From contig NZ_CP109467.1 in assembly GCF_036227325.1 (NCBI RefSeq), positions 3,286,001-3,350,000 on the forward strand: DNA of 64,000 nt, written 5' to 3'. Every line of letters starts with the position of its first letter. The stretch's first letter is position 1. The DNA is from Streptomyces sp. NBC_01465. Lineage in GTDB: Bacteria > Actinomycetota > Actinomycetes > Streptomycetales > Streptomycetaceae. The notes beneath the pieces are model-generated. The model was not told where the DNA came from, did not search any database, and saw only the letters and a list, made by a program, of their open reading frames with translations. Positions 9,447 through 18,168 of the stretch are shown in pieces. Both the position numbers and the translations under genes were made by a program.

Positions 9447-10325
9447 GGCCCTGGCGAGCTGGTCGAGGGTCGCCGCCACCGCGGGGACGTGCGCCAGATC
9501 GGGCAGCGTCAGGGCGACGATCTCGCGGCGCACCGCGGGCTCCACGGTCACTGTGCGTGCACCCTTGGGGCGTACGGACTCGATCGCGAGCTCCGGCAGG
9601 ACCGCGACGCCCAGGCCCGCGCCGACGAGTCCGATCACGGCCGGGTAGTCGTCGGTGGCGAAGTCGATACGGGGCTGGAAGCCGGCGCTCTCGCAGACCT
9701 CGACCAGTTGGCGGCGGCAGCGCGGGCAGCCCGCGATCCACGATTCGTCGGCCAGGTCGGAGATGGTGACCGCGTCGGAGGAGGCCAGCCGGTGCCCCTC
9801 GGGGACCAGGCCCACCAGGCGGTCGGCGAGCAGGGGGCGTACGACGAGGTCGTCCCACTCGTCGGTCGGCGCCCCGTAGCGGAAGGCCAGCGCCACGTCG
9901 CAGTCGCCCTCGCGGAGCATCTCCACCGAGCGCGGCGGCTCCGCCTCGACCAGGGAGACCCTGGTGCCTGGGTGGGCGGCGCGCAGTGCGGCGAGGGCGG
10001 TGGGGACCAGCGTGGAGCTGCCGCTGGGGAACGAGACCAGGCGGACCCGGCCCGCGCGCAGGCCCGCGATCGCGGCGACCTCCTCCTCGGCGGCGGTGAG
10101 GCCCGCGAGGATTCCGGCGGCGTGGCGCACGAGGGCCTCGCCGGCCTGGGTGAGGCGCATCTCACGGCTCGTACGGATGAGGAGCGGGGTGCCCGTGGAG
10201 GCTTCGAGGGCCTTCATCTGCTGGCTGACGGCCGGCTGCGTACAGCCCAGTTCGCGCGCGGCGGCGGAGAAGGACCCCGTGGCGGCGACGGCGCGCAGGA
10301 CGCGGAGATGGCGGGCCTCGATCAT
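9435..10325 (-). CDS. LysR-family transcriptional regulator
   Basis: A 296-residue LTTR. The winged HTH is at residues 1-60 (RHLRVLRAVAATGSFSAAAR, then TQPAVSQQMKALE), and the effector-binding domain fills the rest (GRVRLVSFPSGSSTLVPTAL and GVAVLPELAIESV). A Cys-containing motif CPRCRRQ lies in the effector domain near residue 200 and is unusual for the family. I prefer the ATG at 10325; an in-frame ATG at 10337 is possible, and neither has a good ribosome-binding site. It is divergent from the MOSC gene, which is the natural target candidate. The effector is unknown. Confidence 0.88.
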   Translation of the reverse strand: MIEARHLRVLRAVAATGSFSAAARELGCTQPAVSQQMKALEASTGTPLLIRTSREMRLTQAGEALVRHAAGILAGLTAAEEEVAAIAGLRAGRVRLVSFPSGSSTLVPTALAALRAAHPGTRVSLVEAEPPRSVEMLREGDCDVALAFRYGAPTDEWDDLVVRPLLADRLVGLVPEGHRLASSDAVTISDLADESWIAGCPRCRRQLVEVCESAGFQPRIDFATDDYPAVIGLVGAGLGVAVLPELAIESVRPKGARTVTVEPAVRREIVALTLPDLAHVPAVAATLDQLARAAAR

Positions 10326-10405
10326 GACTTCGAGCATAAGGGATGCTTGGGGTCTGCGCTCAATTTTGCGTGGTGGCTTTGAGTGCGGGCGTCTAGCCTG
10401 CGGAT

Positions 10406-11086
10406 ATGAAGCTGCTGACTGTGAATGTGGGGCGGGCCACCGCCGTCGAGTACACCGATCACCAGGACGGGAAGAGCGGCGTCGACAAGCGGCCCATGGA
10501 GGGGCCCGTGCGGTTGTTCTCCCCCGGGCCCACCGGGGTGGGCGCGAGCGGGGTCGAGGGGGACGACGTCTGCGATCTGCGGTTCCACGGGGGTGAGGCC
10601 CGGGCCGCGTACGCCTTCGCGCGCGAGGATCTCGACGGCTGGGAGCGGGAGTTGGGGCGCGCGCTGCCCAACGGCTCCTTCGCGGAGAACCTCACGACGG
10701 CGGGCGTCGATGTGAGCGGTGCTCTGATCGGTGAGCGGTGGCGCGTCGGGTCCGACGTGGTGCTGGAGGTGACCGGCGGGCGGATTCCCTGCCGGACCTT
10801 CCAGGGGCATGTCGGGGAGAAGGCGTGGGTGAAGAGGTTCACGCAGGCGGGGGCGCCTGGGGCGCTGCTGCGGGTGATCGAGCCGGGTGAGGTGAGGGCC
10901 GGGGACGCGATCGAGGTCGTACGGCGGCCGGATCACGACATCACCGTCGAGCTGCTGTTCCGGGCGGCGACCGTGGAGCGTTCGCTGCTGCCGCGCACGC
11001 TGGTGGCCGCCGAGTGGATGGAGTCGGGGTTCCTGGAGACCGCGCGGGAGTACACCGCCAAGTACGGGTCCGGGCAAGGGTCGTAG
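10406..11086 (+). CDS. MOSC domain protein, YiiM-like
   Basis: A 226-residue cytoplasmic protein of the MOSC superfamily, whose members handle sulfur or molybdenum cofactor chemistry. Visible motifs are DLRFHGGEARAAYAF (the DxxxHGG box), NLTTAGVDVSGALIGERWRV and the conserved Cys in GGRIPCRTF. The C-terminal helical part matches YiiM-like proteins, which lower 6-N-hydroxylaminopurine toxicity in E. coli. The ATG at 10406 opens at the first beta strand. It probably shares regulation with the divergent LysR gene. Confidence 0.85.
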   Translation: MKLLTVNVGRATAVEYTDHQDGKSGVDKRPMEGPVRLFSPGPTGVGASGVEGDDVCDLRFHGGEARAAYAFAREDLDGWERELGRALPNGSFAENLTTAGVDVSGALIGERWRVGSDVVLEVTGGRIPCRTFQGHVGEKAWVKRFTQAGAPGALLRVIEPGEVRAGDAIEVVRRPDHDITVELLFRAATVERSLLPRTLVAAEWMESGFLETAREYTAKYGSGQGS

Positions 11087-11179
11087 ACGCGGTCTCAGGG
11101 GCGGGTGGGGGACGGCTCCGGGGCGGGTCGGGGGCTTGCCCGATGTGGGGTGCGGGGCTCCGGCGGGAGTGTGGCCCGT

Positions 11180-12700
11180 ATGGAGAAGACCAGGGGGCGG
11201 AGCCGCCTCAAGCGGGTACTGATCGTGCTGGGGTCCGTGGTGGGGGTGCTCGCCGTCGTGATCGGCGGCGGGTTCGCCTGGCTGTGGACCGGGGCCGACA
11301 TCAGCACGGTCGGCAAGGTGTCCTTCAGTCAGGAGATGAAGGTGCCGCCGCTGGCGGAATCGACCGTGACGAAAGACGGAACGCGGGTCTTCGATCTGCG
11401 GATGCAGGCCGGGGAGACGGAGTTCAAGGCGGGGAAGAAGACCCCGACCTGGGGGTTCAACGGAAGTTACCTCGGGCCGACGCTGCGGGCCGCGCGCGGC
11501 GAGAAGGTCGAGGTGCGGGTCGAAAACACGCTCGACGAGGCGTCGAGCGTGCACTGGCACGGCATGCATCTGCCCGCCGCGATGGACGGCGGACCGCACC
11601 AGGAGGTGGCGGCGGGGGCGCGCTGGAATCCGTACTGGAAGATCGACCAGCCGGCCGCGACGCTCTGGTACCACCCCCATCCGCACGGCGCGACGGAGCA
11701 GCACGTGGCGCGCGGTCTGGCCGGGATGTTCCTGGTGGACGACGCGAAGAGCGGTGCGCTCGCGCTCCCGAAGACGTACGGGGTCGACGATCTGCCGGTG
11801 ATCGTGCAGGACGTGGAGTTCGACGGGAACAAGCTGGACCACGGGCACAAGATCCTGCGGAACACCGGGTTCCTGGGCGGGCGGACGATGGTCAACGGCA
11901 CGCTCGATCCGTACAAGGAGGTGGGCGACCGGCTGGTGCGGCTGCGGCTGCTCAATGCGTCGACCGCCCGCATCTATACGTTCGGCTTCGACGACAGCCG
12001 GGAGTTCTCGCTGGTGGGGACTGACGGCGGGCTGCTGGAGCGGCCTGCGGGGATGAAGCGGGTCCAGCTGTCGCCCGGGGAGCGCGCCGAGATCGTGGTG
12101 GAGATGCGGGCCGGGGAGCGGACGGTGCTGCGGAGTTACCCGTGGGAGAAGGGCGATGCGTGGGAGAAGCGGTTCAGCGGGGGCGACGACTCTTTCGACG
12201 TACTGCAGTTGAGGGCGGCGAAGACGCTGCGGGACTCGCCCACGCTGCCGCAGCGGCTCGTGGAGAGCGAGCTGCCCGAGGCGAAAGATGCGGTGCGCGG
12301 GCGGTACTTCGAGCTGAAGCTGTCCGGGATCAATGGCAAGAAGATGGACATGGGGCGGGTCGACGAGACCGTCACCCAGGGGGCGACGGAGGTGTGGACC
12401 GTACGGAACGGGGGCGATATGACGCACAACTTCCATGTCCACGATGTGCAGTTCAGGGTGGTGGAGTTCGACGGGAAACCGCCGGGGGCCGCTCTGCGCG
12501 GGCCCAAGGACACCCTCGCCATGCCGATCGGGTCGACGGCGAAGATCGCGGTGCGGTTCGACGGGCCGGCCGATCCGGACCATCCGTACATGTACCACTG
12601 CCATCTGCTCGCCCATGAGGACGAGGGGATGATGGGGCAGTTCGTGGTGGTCGAGAAGGGGCAGCAGGCGGGGACGCCGGGCGGGCACGGCGGGCACTAA
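11180..12700 (+). CDS. Membrane-anchored multicopper oxidase
   Basis: A 506-residue laccase/CueO-type oxidase. A basic N-terminus and one hydrophobic segment (about residues 12-36) anchor it so the enzyme faces outward. All copper motifs are present: HWHG from His125, WYHPHPHG, the HNFHVH box, and HCHLLAHEDEGM from His473 with the T1 Cys and axial Met. It should couple substrate or Cu(I) oxidation to reduction of O2 to water. I chose the ATG at 11180, with GGGAG upstream, over an in-frame ATG at 11105. The substrate is unknown; no copper chaperone or efflux gene is next to it. Confidence 0.9.
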   Translation: MEKTRGRSRLKRVLIVLGSVVGVLAVVIGGGFAWLWTGADISTVGKVSFSQEMKVPPLAESTVTKDGTRVFDLRMQAGETEFKAGKKTPTWGFNGSYLGPTLRAARGEKVEVRVENTLDEASSVHWHGMHLPAAMDGGPHQEVAAGARWNPYWKIDQPAATLWYHPHPHGATEQHVARGLAGMFLVDDAKSGALALPKTYGVDDLPVIVQDVEFDGNKLDHGHKILRNTGFLGGRTMVNGTLDPYKEVGDRLVRLRLLNASTARIYTFGFDDSREFSLVGTDGGLLERPAGMKRVQLSPGERAEIVVEMRAGERTVLRSYPWEKGDAWEKRFSGGDDSFDVLQLRAAKTLRDSPTLPQRLVESELPEAKDAVRGRYFELKLSGINGKKMDMGRVDETVTQGATEVWTVRNGGDMTHNFHVHDVQFRVVEFDGKPPGAALRGPKDTLAMPIGSTAKIAVRFDGPADPDHPYMYHCHLLAHEDEGMMGQFVVVEKGQQAGTPGGHGGH

Positions 12701-12710
12701 CGTTCCGTAC

Positions 12711-13484
12711 ATGACGACTGCTTTGATCACCGGCGCTACCGCCGGCATCGGTGCCGCCTTCGCGCGGCGGCTGGCGAAGGACGGGCACGACCTGGTGCTC
12801 GTGGCCCGGGACTCCGAGCGGCTGCAGGCCGCCGCCACCGAACTCCACGACCGGCACGGGGTCGAGGTCGAGGTGCTGGCCGCCGATCTCTCCGAGGAGA
12901 AGGGGATCGCGTCCGTCGAGCGGCGGCTCGGCGAACGCCGGAACCCGGTCGACCTGCTGGTCAACAACGCCGGGTTCGGCAACAAGGGGCGCTTCCTCGA
13001 AGTGTCGATGGCCGACGAGCTGACCATGCTGAAGGTGCACTGCGAGGCGGTGCTGCGGCTCACCTCGGCGGCCGTCGCCGGCATGAAGGAGCGCGGGCGC
13101 GGCGGTGTGGTGAACGTGGCGTCCGTTGCCGCCTTTGTGCCGCGTGGGACCTATGGGGCGTCCAAGGCGTGGGTCGTGCAGTTCACTCAGGGCGCCGCCC
13201 GGGATCTGGTGGGCAGCGGGGTGCGACTGATGGCGCTCTGCCCCGGGTTCGTACGGACCGAATTCCATGAGCGCGCCGGGATGGGCACGGACAACATCCC
13301 GGGGTGGATGTGGCTGGACGCCGACAAGCTGGTGAACGCCGCGCTCGCCGATCTGGCGCGCGGGAAGTCGCTGTCGATCCCGGACCCGCGCTACAAGGTC
13401 CTGATGGGCGCGGTGAAGCTGGCGCCTCGCGGCCTGCTCGGAGGGATCACCTCCAAGACAGGCCGCAAGTACGGGCCGCAGTAG
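12711..13484 (+). CDS. Short-chain dehydrogenase/reductase
   Basis: A 257-residue classical SDR with the NAD(P) motif TGATAGIG (residues 8-15), NNAG near residue 86, and the catalytic Ser, Tyr and Lys (SVAAFVPRGTYGASK). The Arg after the first strand region (VARDSERLQ) suggests NADPH. It starts 10 bp after the oxidase stop, so the two are probably cotranscribed. The substrate cannot be told from sequence. Confidence 0.9.
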   Translation: MTTALITGATAGIGAAFARRLAKDGHDLVLVARDSERLQAAATELHDRHGVEVEVLAADLSEEKGIASVERRLGERRNPVDLLVNNAGFGNKGRFLEVSMADELTMLKVHCEAVLRLTSAAVAGMKERGRGGVVNVASVAAFVPRGTYGASKAWVVQFTQGAARDLVGSGVRLMALCPGFVRTEFHERAGMGTDNIPGWMWLDADKLVNAALADLARGKSLSIPDPRYKVLMGAVKLAPRGLLGGITSKTGRKYGPQ

Positions 13485-13507
13485 GGGTGTTTAGGGGTGT
13501 TGGGGAC

Positions 13508-15031
13508 CTACTTGATGCCGCGGCCCGCGTAGGCGCCGATGTTGGGCGTGCCGGGCTTCAGCGGGTGGCCGAAGTAGTCCCTGCCGCCGTTGTTCTCGAC
13601 GACGGCGCCCGCGGCGAGGGCCGGTGAGCCCGCGCCGAGCCTGAAGTCGCTGCGCAGCAGCGGGTCGGTGGTGATTCCGTCGGGGTTGGCGACCGGGGAG
13701 CCGATGCCGTAGAAGGCGTTGTGGTCGAAGGTGATCTTCGGGATGGTCACCTTGTACGCGTAGCCGCCCGTGCCCTCGCTGACGAAGAGGTTGTTGCGGA
13801 AGGTCAGTTCGTGCTGGGTGGTGGCCGCCGCGTCGTCCTCGACGAGCTTCGTGGGGACCTGCTCCTTGTTGTAGAAGCTGTTGTTGTAGATCTGGGTGTT
13901 GAGGATCGGGCCCCAGCAGTTCTGGACGAGGCGGGCGCCGTCGTTGCGGCTGACGTTGTAGCGGGCGACCGTGTCGACGGTCTTGGCGCCGCTGTACGGG
14001 CAGACCAGCAGGAAGCCGCCCTTGTTGTCGTGGCTGTAGTTGTACTGGAAGACCGTGCGCTGCGAGGCGCCGTCGGCGTCGAAGGACATCCCGTCGTGGG
14101 TGTTCCCGCCGCCCGAGACCTCGTTGTACTCGATGGTCGTGTCATCGGTGTTGAAGGTCCAGATGCCCGCGTTGGCGGAGGGCGAGCGCAGTTGGAAGCC
14201 GTCGACCCGGTTGTGGTCGATGCGCGCTCCGGCGGTGGTGTCCAGCTTCATGCCGTCGCCGCCGATGGACTTCAGGGTGTTGTACGAGACGCGGATGTGC
14301 GTCGAGGGGGTCCAGGCGCCGGGGTAGACGTTGGGGTCCTGCTGGTTGCCGACCAGATCGCGCTTGGAGAACGTCGACTTGAAGTAGATGCCCTCGCGGT
14401 CGACGTCCTCGATGAGGTTGTGGTGGATGTCCAGGCCGTCGTAGCTGCTGGCCGTGGTCGTGCCCTGGACGGCGATGTGGATGGCGCTGGAGCCGGTGAC
14501 GGTCTTGTAGTCGCCGCCGCGTACGTCGTGGATGTAGAGGTGGTCGAGCTCGAAGCCGTGGGCCGTGCCGTAGTCGGTGAGGCGCAGGCGGATGCCGTTG
14601 CGCTCGGTGCCGGGGGCGGCGGCGTTGGTGATCTCCAGGTTCGAGACGCGGTAGTGCTCGGTGTTGGAGAGGAGTACGACGTCGTGCGCGCCGGCGCCGT
14701 CGAGGACGGCGCGGGGTGCGGTGCGGCTGCCGTAGTCCGAGATCGTCACGGGGGCCTCGGCCGAGCCCGCGCCCTGGGGTGTGAGCGTGCCCGTACAGGT
14801 CGATCCGCGGTGGAACAGGAGCCGGTCGCCGGGGCCGTACGTGAGGGCGTTGGCGTCCGCGAGGGTGGTCCAGGGGTGGTGGCGGGAGCCGTCGCCGGGG
14901 GCGGTGGCCGCGCAGTCGACGTAGAAGGCGGTGCCCTGCTGGCGGTGGGCGGCCTGGGCGGGGGTGGCCAGTGCGGTGGCCGCGAGGGCGGTGAGGGCGG
15001 CGGTCGCGAGGGCGGTGCGTTGGCGTCTCAT
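13508..15031 (-). CDS. Secreted right-handed parallel beta-helix protein, probable polysaccharide lyase or hydrolase
   Basis: A 507-residue exported protein. The signal peptide is MRRQRTALATAALTALAATA up to the AQA cleavage motif near residue 27. The start of the mature protein (FYVDCAATAPGDGSRHHPW) and the repeating Asn-rich coils (HYRVSNLEITNAA, NGIRLRL, LEITN-type turns) are those of pectate-lyase-like beta-helices. No single catalytic signature is recognisable. Its ATG overlaps the stop of the upstream DUF2264 gene in ATGA, so translation is coupled. It is probably the extracellular depolymerase of the island, acting on an acidic polysaccharide; this is inference from fold and neighbours. 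Confidence 0.8.
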   Translation of the reverse strand: MRRQRTALATAALTALAATALATPAQAAHRQQGTAFYVDCAATAPGDGSRHHPWTTLADANALTYGPGDRLLFHRGSTCTGTLTPQGAGSAEAPVTISDYGSRTAPRAVLDGAGAHDVVLLSNTEHYRVSNLEITNAAAPGTERNGIRLRLTDYGTAHGFELDHLYIHDVRGGDYKTVTGSSAIHIAVQGTTTASSYDGLDIHHNLIEDVDREGIYFKSTFSKRDLVGNQQDPNVYPGAWTPSTHIRVSYNTLKSIGGDGMKLDTTAGARIDHNRVDGFQLRSPSANAGIWTFNTDDTTIEYNEVSGGGNTHDGMSFDADGASQRTVFQYNYSHDNKGGFLLVCPYSGAKTVDTVARYNVSRNDGARLVQNCWGPILNTQIYNNSFYNKEQVPTKLVEDDAAATTQHELTFRNNLFVSEGTGGYAYKVTIPKITFDHNAFYGIGSPVANPDGITTDPLLRSDFRLGAGSPALAAGAVVENNGGRDYFGHPLKPGTPNIGAYAGRGIK

Positions 15032-16811
15032 GATTCCTCTGATTCCTCCGGGATGTGGAGCACGGCTGCGGTGCCGTCCTGCCAGGTCACATGGATCACG
15101 TGGGGGCTCTGGACGCGGATGTCCGCGAGGGTGGCGACGGGGGCCGGGTCCGCTTCGCCGGTGAGCGAGGCGAGGGCCACGAAGAGGGAGGCGGGTCCTG
15201 TGGTGGCGCCTTCGACGGCGAGGATTTCGGAGGTGTTGCCGAACAGGGTGGAGCCGCCGGGGAGTTGGCGGACCTCGGGCGCGTAGCCGTGGACCGGGTG
15301 GAGCTGGGTGGTGACCGCCTCGGTGTGCCGGGCCCAGCCCGTCTGGCGTACGGGGGTGGGTTCGGGGGCGCCGGTGACCAGGTGCGCGCGGACCTCCGCG
15401 CGGCCGTGGACGAGGGTGGCGGAGACGATACGGATGCCGGGGTGCGGGGTGTGCGCGGAGACGGCGCGGTCGGGGGCCGAGCCCAGGGGGTCGGCGGTGA
15501 GGCGGCGGGTGGGCACGCCGTCGAGGATCAGGGCGAAGTGGTTGTCGCGCTCGGAGTCGCCGCTGGTGGGGCCGGTGCGGGTGGAGTACGCGAAGCGGGC
15601 GTAGCCGGGGTCCTCGTTGTCGCCGACGTGGTTCGAGCCGTGGTTGTGGAGGCGGACGAGGCCGTCGGCGGCGGTGGACTGGAGGAGCATTCCGGTCGGG
15701 CCGAGGGCGGTTGCGGCGTCGTGCGTCTCGGCGGGGAGCGGTTCTTCGTCGGCCGTCCAGACCGGGTGGTCCGGGGGCATCAGCAGACCGAGGAAGCCCT
15801 TCGAGGCCCAGTACGGGGAGGCCGGGCCCGAGTACGTCTGGATCATCGGCTCGTAGCGGCCGTGCCAGCCGAGGGTGAGGAGGCCGTCCTGGTCGGTGGC
15901 GCCGTGGTCGAGGAAGTAGCGGAGCGTTCCCGAGGCGAGGCGGCGGGTGGCGCCGGGGGTGAGCGGGGTGTGGCCGGTCATCGCGCCGAGCCAGGGAGCG
16001 GCCGCGGCGGCGAAGCGGTAGGTGAGGGAGCGGCCGTACGGCAAGGGGCGCCGTCCGCGCCGAACATGCGGGAGACGTCGTCGAGTTGGCGGTGCAGGCG
16101 GGGGCCGTAGACGGCGAGGAGGTCCTGGTCGCCTGCGAGATGGGCGTGCAGGACGGGATAGAAATGCATCGCCCACGCGTTGTAGTGGTCGAAGGAGCGG
16201 TTCGGGCCGTCGCTGTACCAGCCGTCGCCCAGGTACCAGTCCTCGATGCGTTCCAGCGCGCGGTCGATGGTCCGGCGGGCACGGTCGGTCTCGATGCCCG
16301 CGTCCTGCAGGAAGCCCGCGACGGTGAGCCCGAAGAGCCACCAGTTGTTGTCCACCGGGGACGGGCCGAGTGCGGGGAGCAGCCAGTCGACGGCGCGCTG
16401 CTGCGTGCTGTCGTCGAGGGTGTCCCAGAGCCAGGGGCGGGTGAGGCGCAGACCGAGGGCGACGGAGGCGGATTCGACGACGGCCTGGCGGGTGTCGGCC
16501 ATCTGCGGCCAGGTGTCGGGGCCTTCGGGCGGGCCCGACGTACCGGCGGCGAGGCCTTCGGCGTACCGGCTGAGGTAGCCGTGCGGGTCCTCGCCCTGCG
16601 CTCCGGCGACCCGCAGCGCGGCGAGCAGCCAGGTGCGGGCGTAGCCTTCGAGGCCGTCGGAGCGGGGTCCGGACGAGCTGGGGCGCGAGCCGGGGAGGTC
16701 GATGCGGCCGTGGCGGGGCGAGGCGTAGGGGCGCACCGCGAGCAGCAGTTGATCGGCCGCCTGCTCCCAATGGGCACGGGTACGGCCCGTGTACGGACTC
16801 GGCGTGGGCAT
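15028..16811 (-). pseudogene. DUF2264 protein gene interrupted by a one-base deletion
   Basis: Two adjacent frames together encode one DUF2264 protein of about 594 residues. The N-terminal part starts at ATG 16811 (MPTPSPYTGRTRAHWEQAAD) and runs to MFGADGAP. The other frame resumes with LPYGRSLTYRFAAAAAPWLG and continues to the stop at 15028. The break is a GGGG run at 16045-16048 on the plus strand; one more G would restore the frame exactly. DUF2264 proteins accompany polysaccharide lyases, and the N-terminal half looks like an alpha/alpha toroid. The stop overlaps the beta-helix gene start. A real mutation, a phase-variable tract or a sequencing error are all possible. Confidence 0.85.
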
Positions 16812-16862
16812 GATGCTCCCCTGGAGGCGGACTTCGGCGTCGCCCGGAATCTTGAACCGCAG

Positions 16863-16922
16863 ATTGATCGAACGTCAATGGGGAAGTAACGAATGATCGA
16901 AACTTCCGTCAATCGATCAAAC
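16863..16922. promoter_or_regulatory. Operator-like cluster between DUF2264 gene and regulator gene
   Basis: ATTGATCGAAC at 16863-16873, AATGATCGAAAC at 16892-16903 and TCAATCGATCAAAC at 16909-16922 (its complement begins TTTGATCGATTGA) share the core TGATCGA. The first is the left half of a 17-bp dyad ATTGA-7 nt-TCAAT. The same core recurs at 18075-18084 ahead of the binding-protein gene. The hybrid regulator encoded next door is the likely binder. Confidence 0.65.
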
Positions 16923-16980
16923 TGCACTAGGGTCTGGCCAGCCGAGCCACCACATCGCGATTTGCAAGGGGACTGCCGCC

Positions 16981-18060
16981 GTGCGCGAGAGTGCTGCTGA
17001 ACGTCACGACCGACTTCTGGCCCTGGTACGGGAACGCGGCTCGGCCCGCGTCTCGGATCTCGCCGGCCAGCTGGGGGTCTCCCCCGTCACGGTGCGCCGC
17101 GACGTCGAGACCCTGGCCGAGCGCGGGCTGCTCGACCGGGTCCACGGGTCGGTCTCCTGGCCGGAGAACGGGCCCGCCGCCACCGCGTCCGCCCCCGGCG
17201 GGGGCCCGGTGATCGGGCTGATCGCGCCCTCGGCGACGTACTACTTCGCCGAGGTCATCCGCGGTGCGCACGAGGCCGCGGCCCGCGCCGGGGCCCGTCT
17301 CGTCCTGCGGATCTCGGACTACCGCCCCGAGGAGGACAAGGCGCGCGCCGAGGGGCTGCTCGCCGCCGGGGCCGACGGGCTGCTCATCGCCCCGGCCTGG
17401 CGGGGCGCCGAGGACCAGGCCGCGTACGGGGACTGGATGGCCCAGCTGCCGGTGCCCGCCGTGCTGCTTGAGCGCACGCCCGCACCGGGCTCGCCCCTCG
17501 ACGACCTGGACCGGGTCTGCTCCGACCACCGGCACGGGGTGCTCCTCGCCGTCCGCCACCTGGTCGGCCTTGGCCACGGGACGCCGCTGCTCGTCGCCCG
17601 CGCGGACAGCCCGACCGCGCTCGCGGTGCGGTCCGGGTACGAGGAAGCCCTGGTCACGCTGGGTCTCGCCGATGCACCGGCGATGATCGGGACGTCAGGG
17701 CCCGAGGTCGACCCGGCCCGCTTCGAAGAGGCGATGCAGGAAGTGCGTACGGCGGTGACCGAGGGCGGGGTCACGGCCGCGCTGGTGCACAACGACGTCG
17801 ACGCGATCCACCTGGTCCAGCGCCTGTCGGAACTGGGCGTGCGCGTTCCCGAGGACCTGGCCGTGATCGCGTACGACGACGAGGTGGCCGCCCTGGGCGA
17901 CACCCCGCTCACCGCGGTCGCCCCGCCCAAGCGCCAAATCGGGCGCTACGCAACGGAGTTGCTGGTCAGCCGCCTCGGTTCCGTACAGGACGACGACGAG
18001 CCGGGACAGCATCTGGCGCTGCTGCCGCGACTGCGGGTGCGTGCATCGACCACTCGATAA
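16981..18060 (+). CDS. DeoR-HTH/LacI-sensor hybrid transcriptional regulator
   Basis: A 359-residue regulator with an N-terminal DeoR-type winged HTH (residues 5-58: RHDRLLALVRERGSARVSDL, then VSPVTVRRDVETL). It is fused to a periplasmic-binding-protein-like sugar sensor of LacI type (PVIGLIAPSATYYFAEVIRG to LAVIAYDDEVAALGDTPLTA). The GTG at 16981 has AAGGGGACT upstream. It sits between the DUF2264 gene and the ABC importer and very likely represses both until a sugar product of the polysaccharide binds. Repeated TGATCGA motifs lie at both promoters. Confidence 0.9.
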   Translation: MRESAAERHDRLLALVRERGSARVSDLAGQLGVSPVTVRRDVETLAERGLLDRVHGSVSWPENGPAATASAPGGGPVIGLIAPSATYYFAEVIRGAHEAAARAGARLVLRISDYRPEEDKARAEGLLAAGADGLLIAPAWRGAEDQAAYGDWMAQLPVPAVLLERTPAPGSPLDDLDRVCSDHRHGVLLAVRHLVGLGHGTPLLVARADSPTALAVRSGYEEALVTLGLADAPAMIGTSGPEVDPARFEEAMQEVRTAVTEGGVTAALVHNDVDAIHLVQRLSELGVRVPEDLAVIAYDDEVAALGDTPLTAVAPPKRQIGRYATELLVSRLGSVQDDDEPGQHLALLPRLRVRASTTR

Positions 18061-18074
18061 CGTTCTGATCTTTT

Positions 18075-18089
18075 TTCGATCAATCAATC
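18075..18089. promoter_or_regulatory. Operator-like site upstream of the sugar-binding-protein gene
   Basis: TTCGATCAATCAATC; the first ten bases are the exact complement of ATTGATCGAA found at 16863. It ends 8 bp before the -35 box of the downstream promoter. Confidence 0.6.
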
Positions 18090-18097
18090 TTTCGCTC

Positions 18098-18126
18098 TTG
18101 ACTTCGGACATGGCTGGGCCAAGGAT
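18098..18126 (+). promoter_or_regulatory. Housekeeping-type promoter for the first ABC importer
   Basis: TTGACT at 18098-18103, a 17-nt spacer, and AAGGAT at 18121-18126 resemble the vegetative sigma-HrdB consensus. It lies 43 bp upstream of the binding-protein start and directly next to the operator-like site. Confidence 0.6.
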
Positions 18127-18168
18127 CACGCCCAACGTCAATGTCGCCGCTGATTCAGGAGCCTCGCT

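Noticed and set aside
10322..13084. A 920-codon open frame antisense to the MOSC, oxidase and SDR genes
   Set aside because: It crosses three well-supported genes, is rich in Arg/His/Pro, and has no domain. This is the usual antisense artefact of GC-rich third codon positions.
13508..16927. An 1139-codon open frame on the minus strand spanning the beta-helix and DUF2264 genes
   Set aside because: Only its C-terminal 507 codons (from the signal peptide on) are coding. Upstream it is an out-of-frame shadow of the DUF2264 gene, rich in Pro/Arg, apart from the region near the frameshift.
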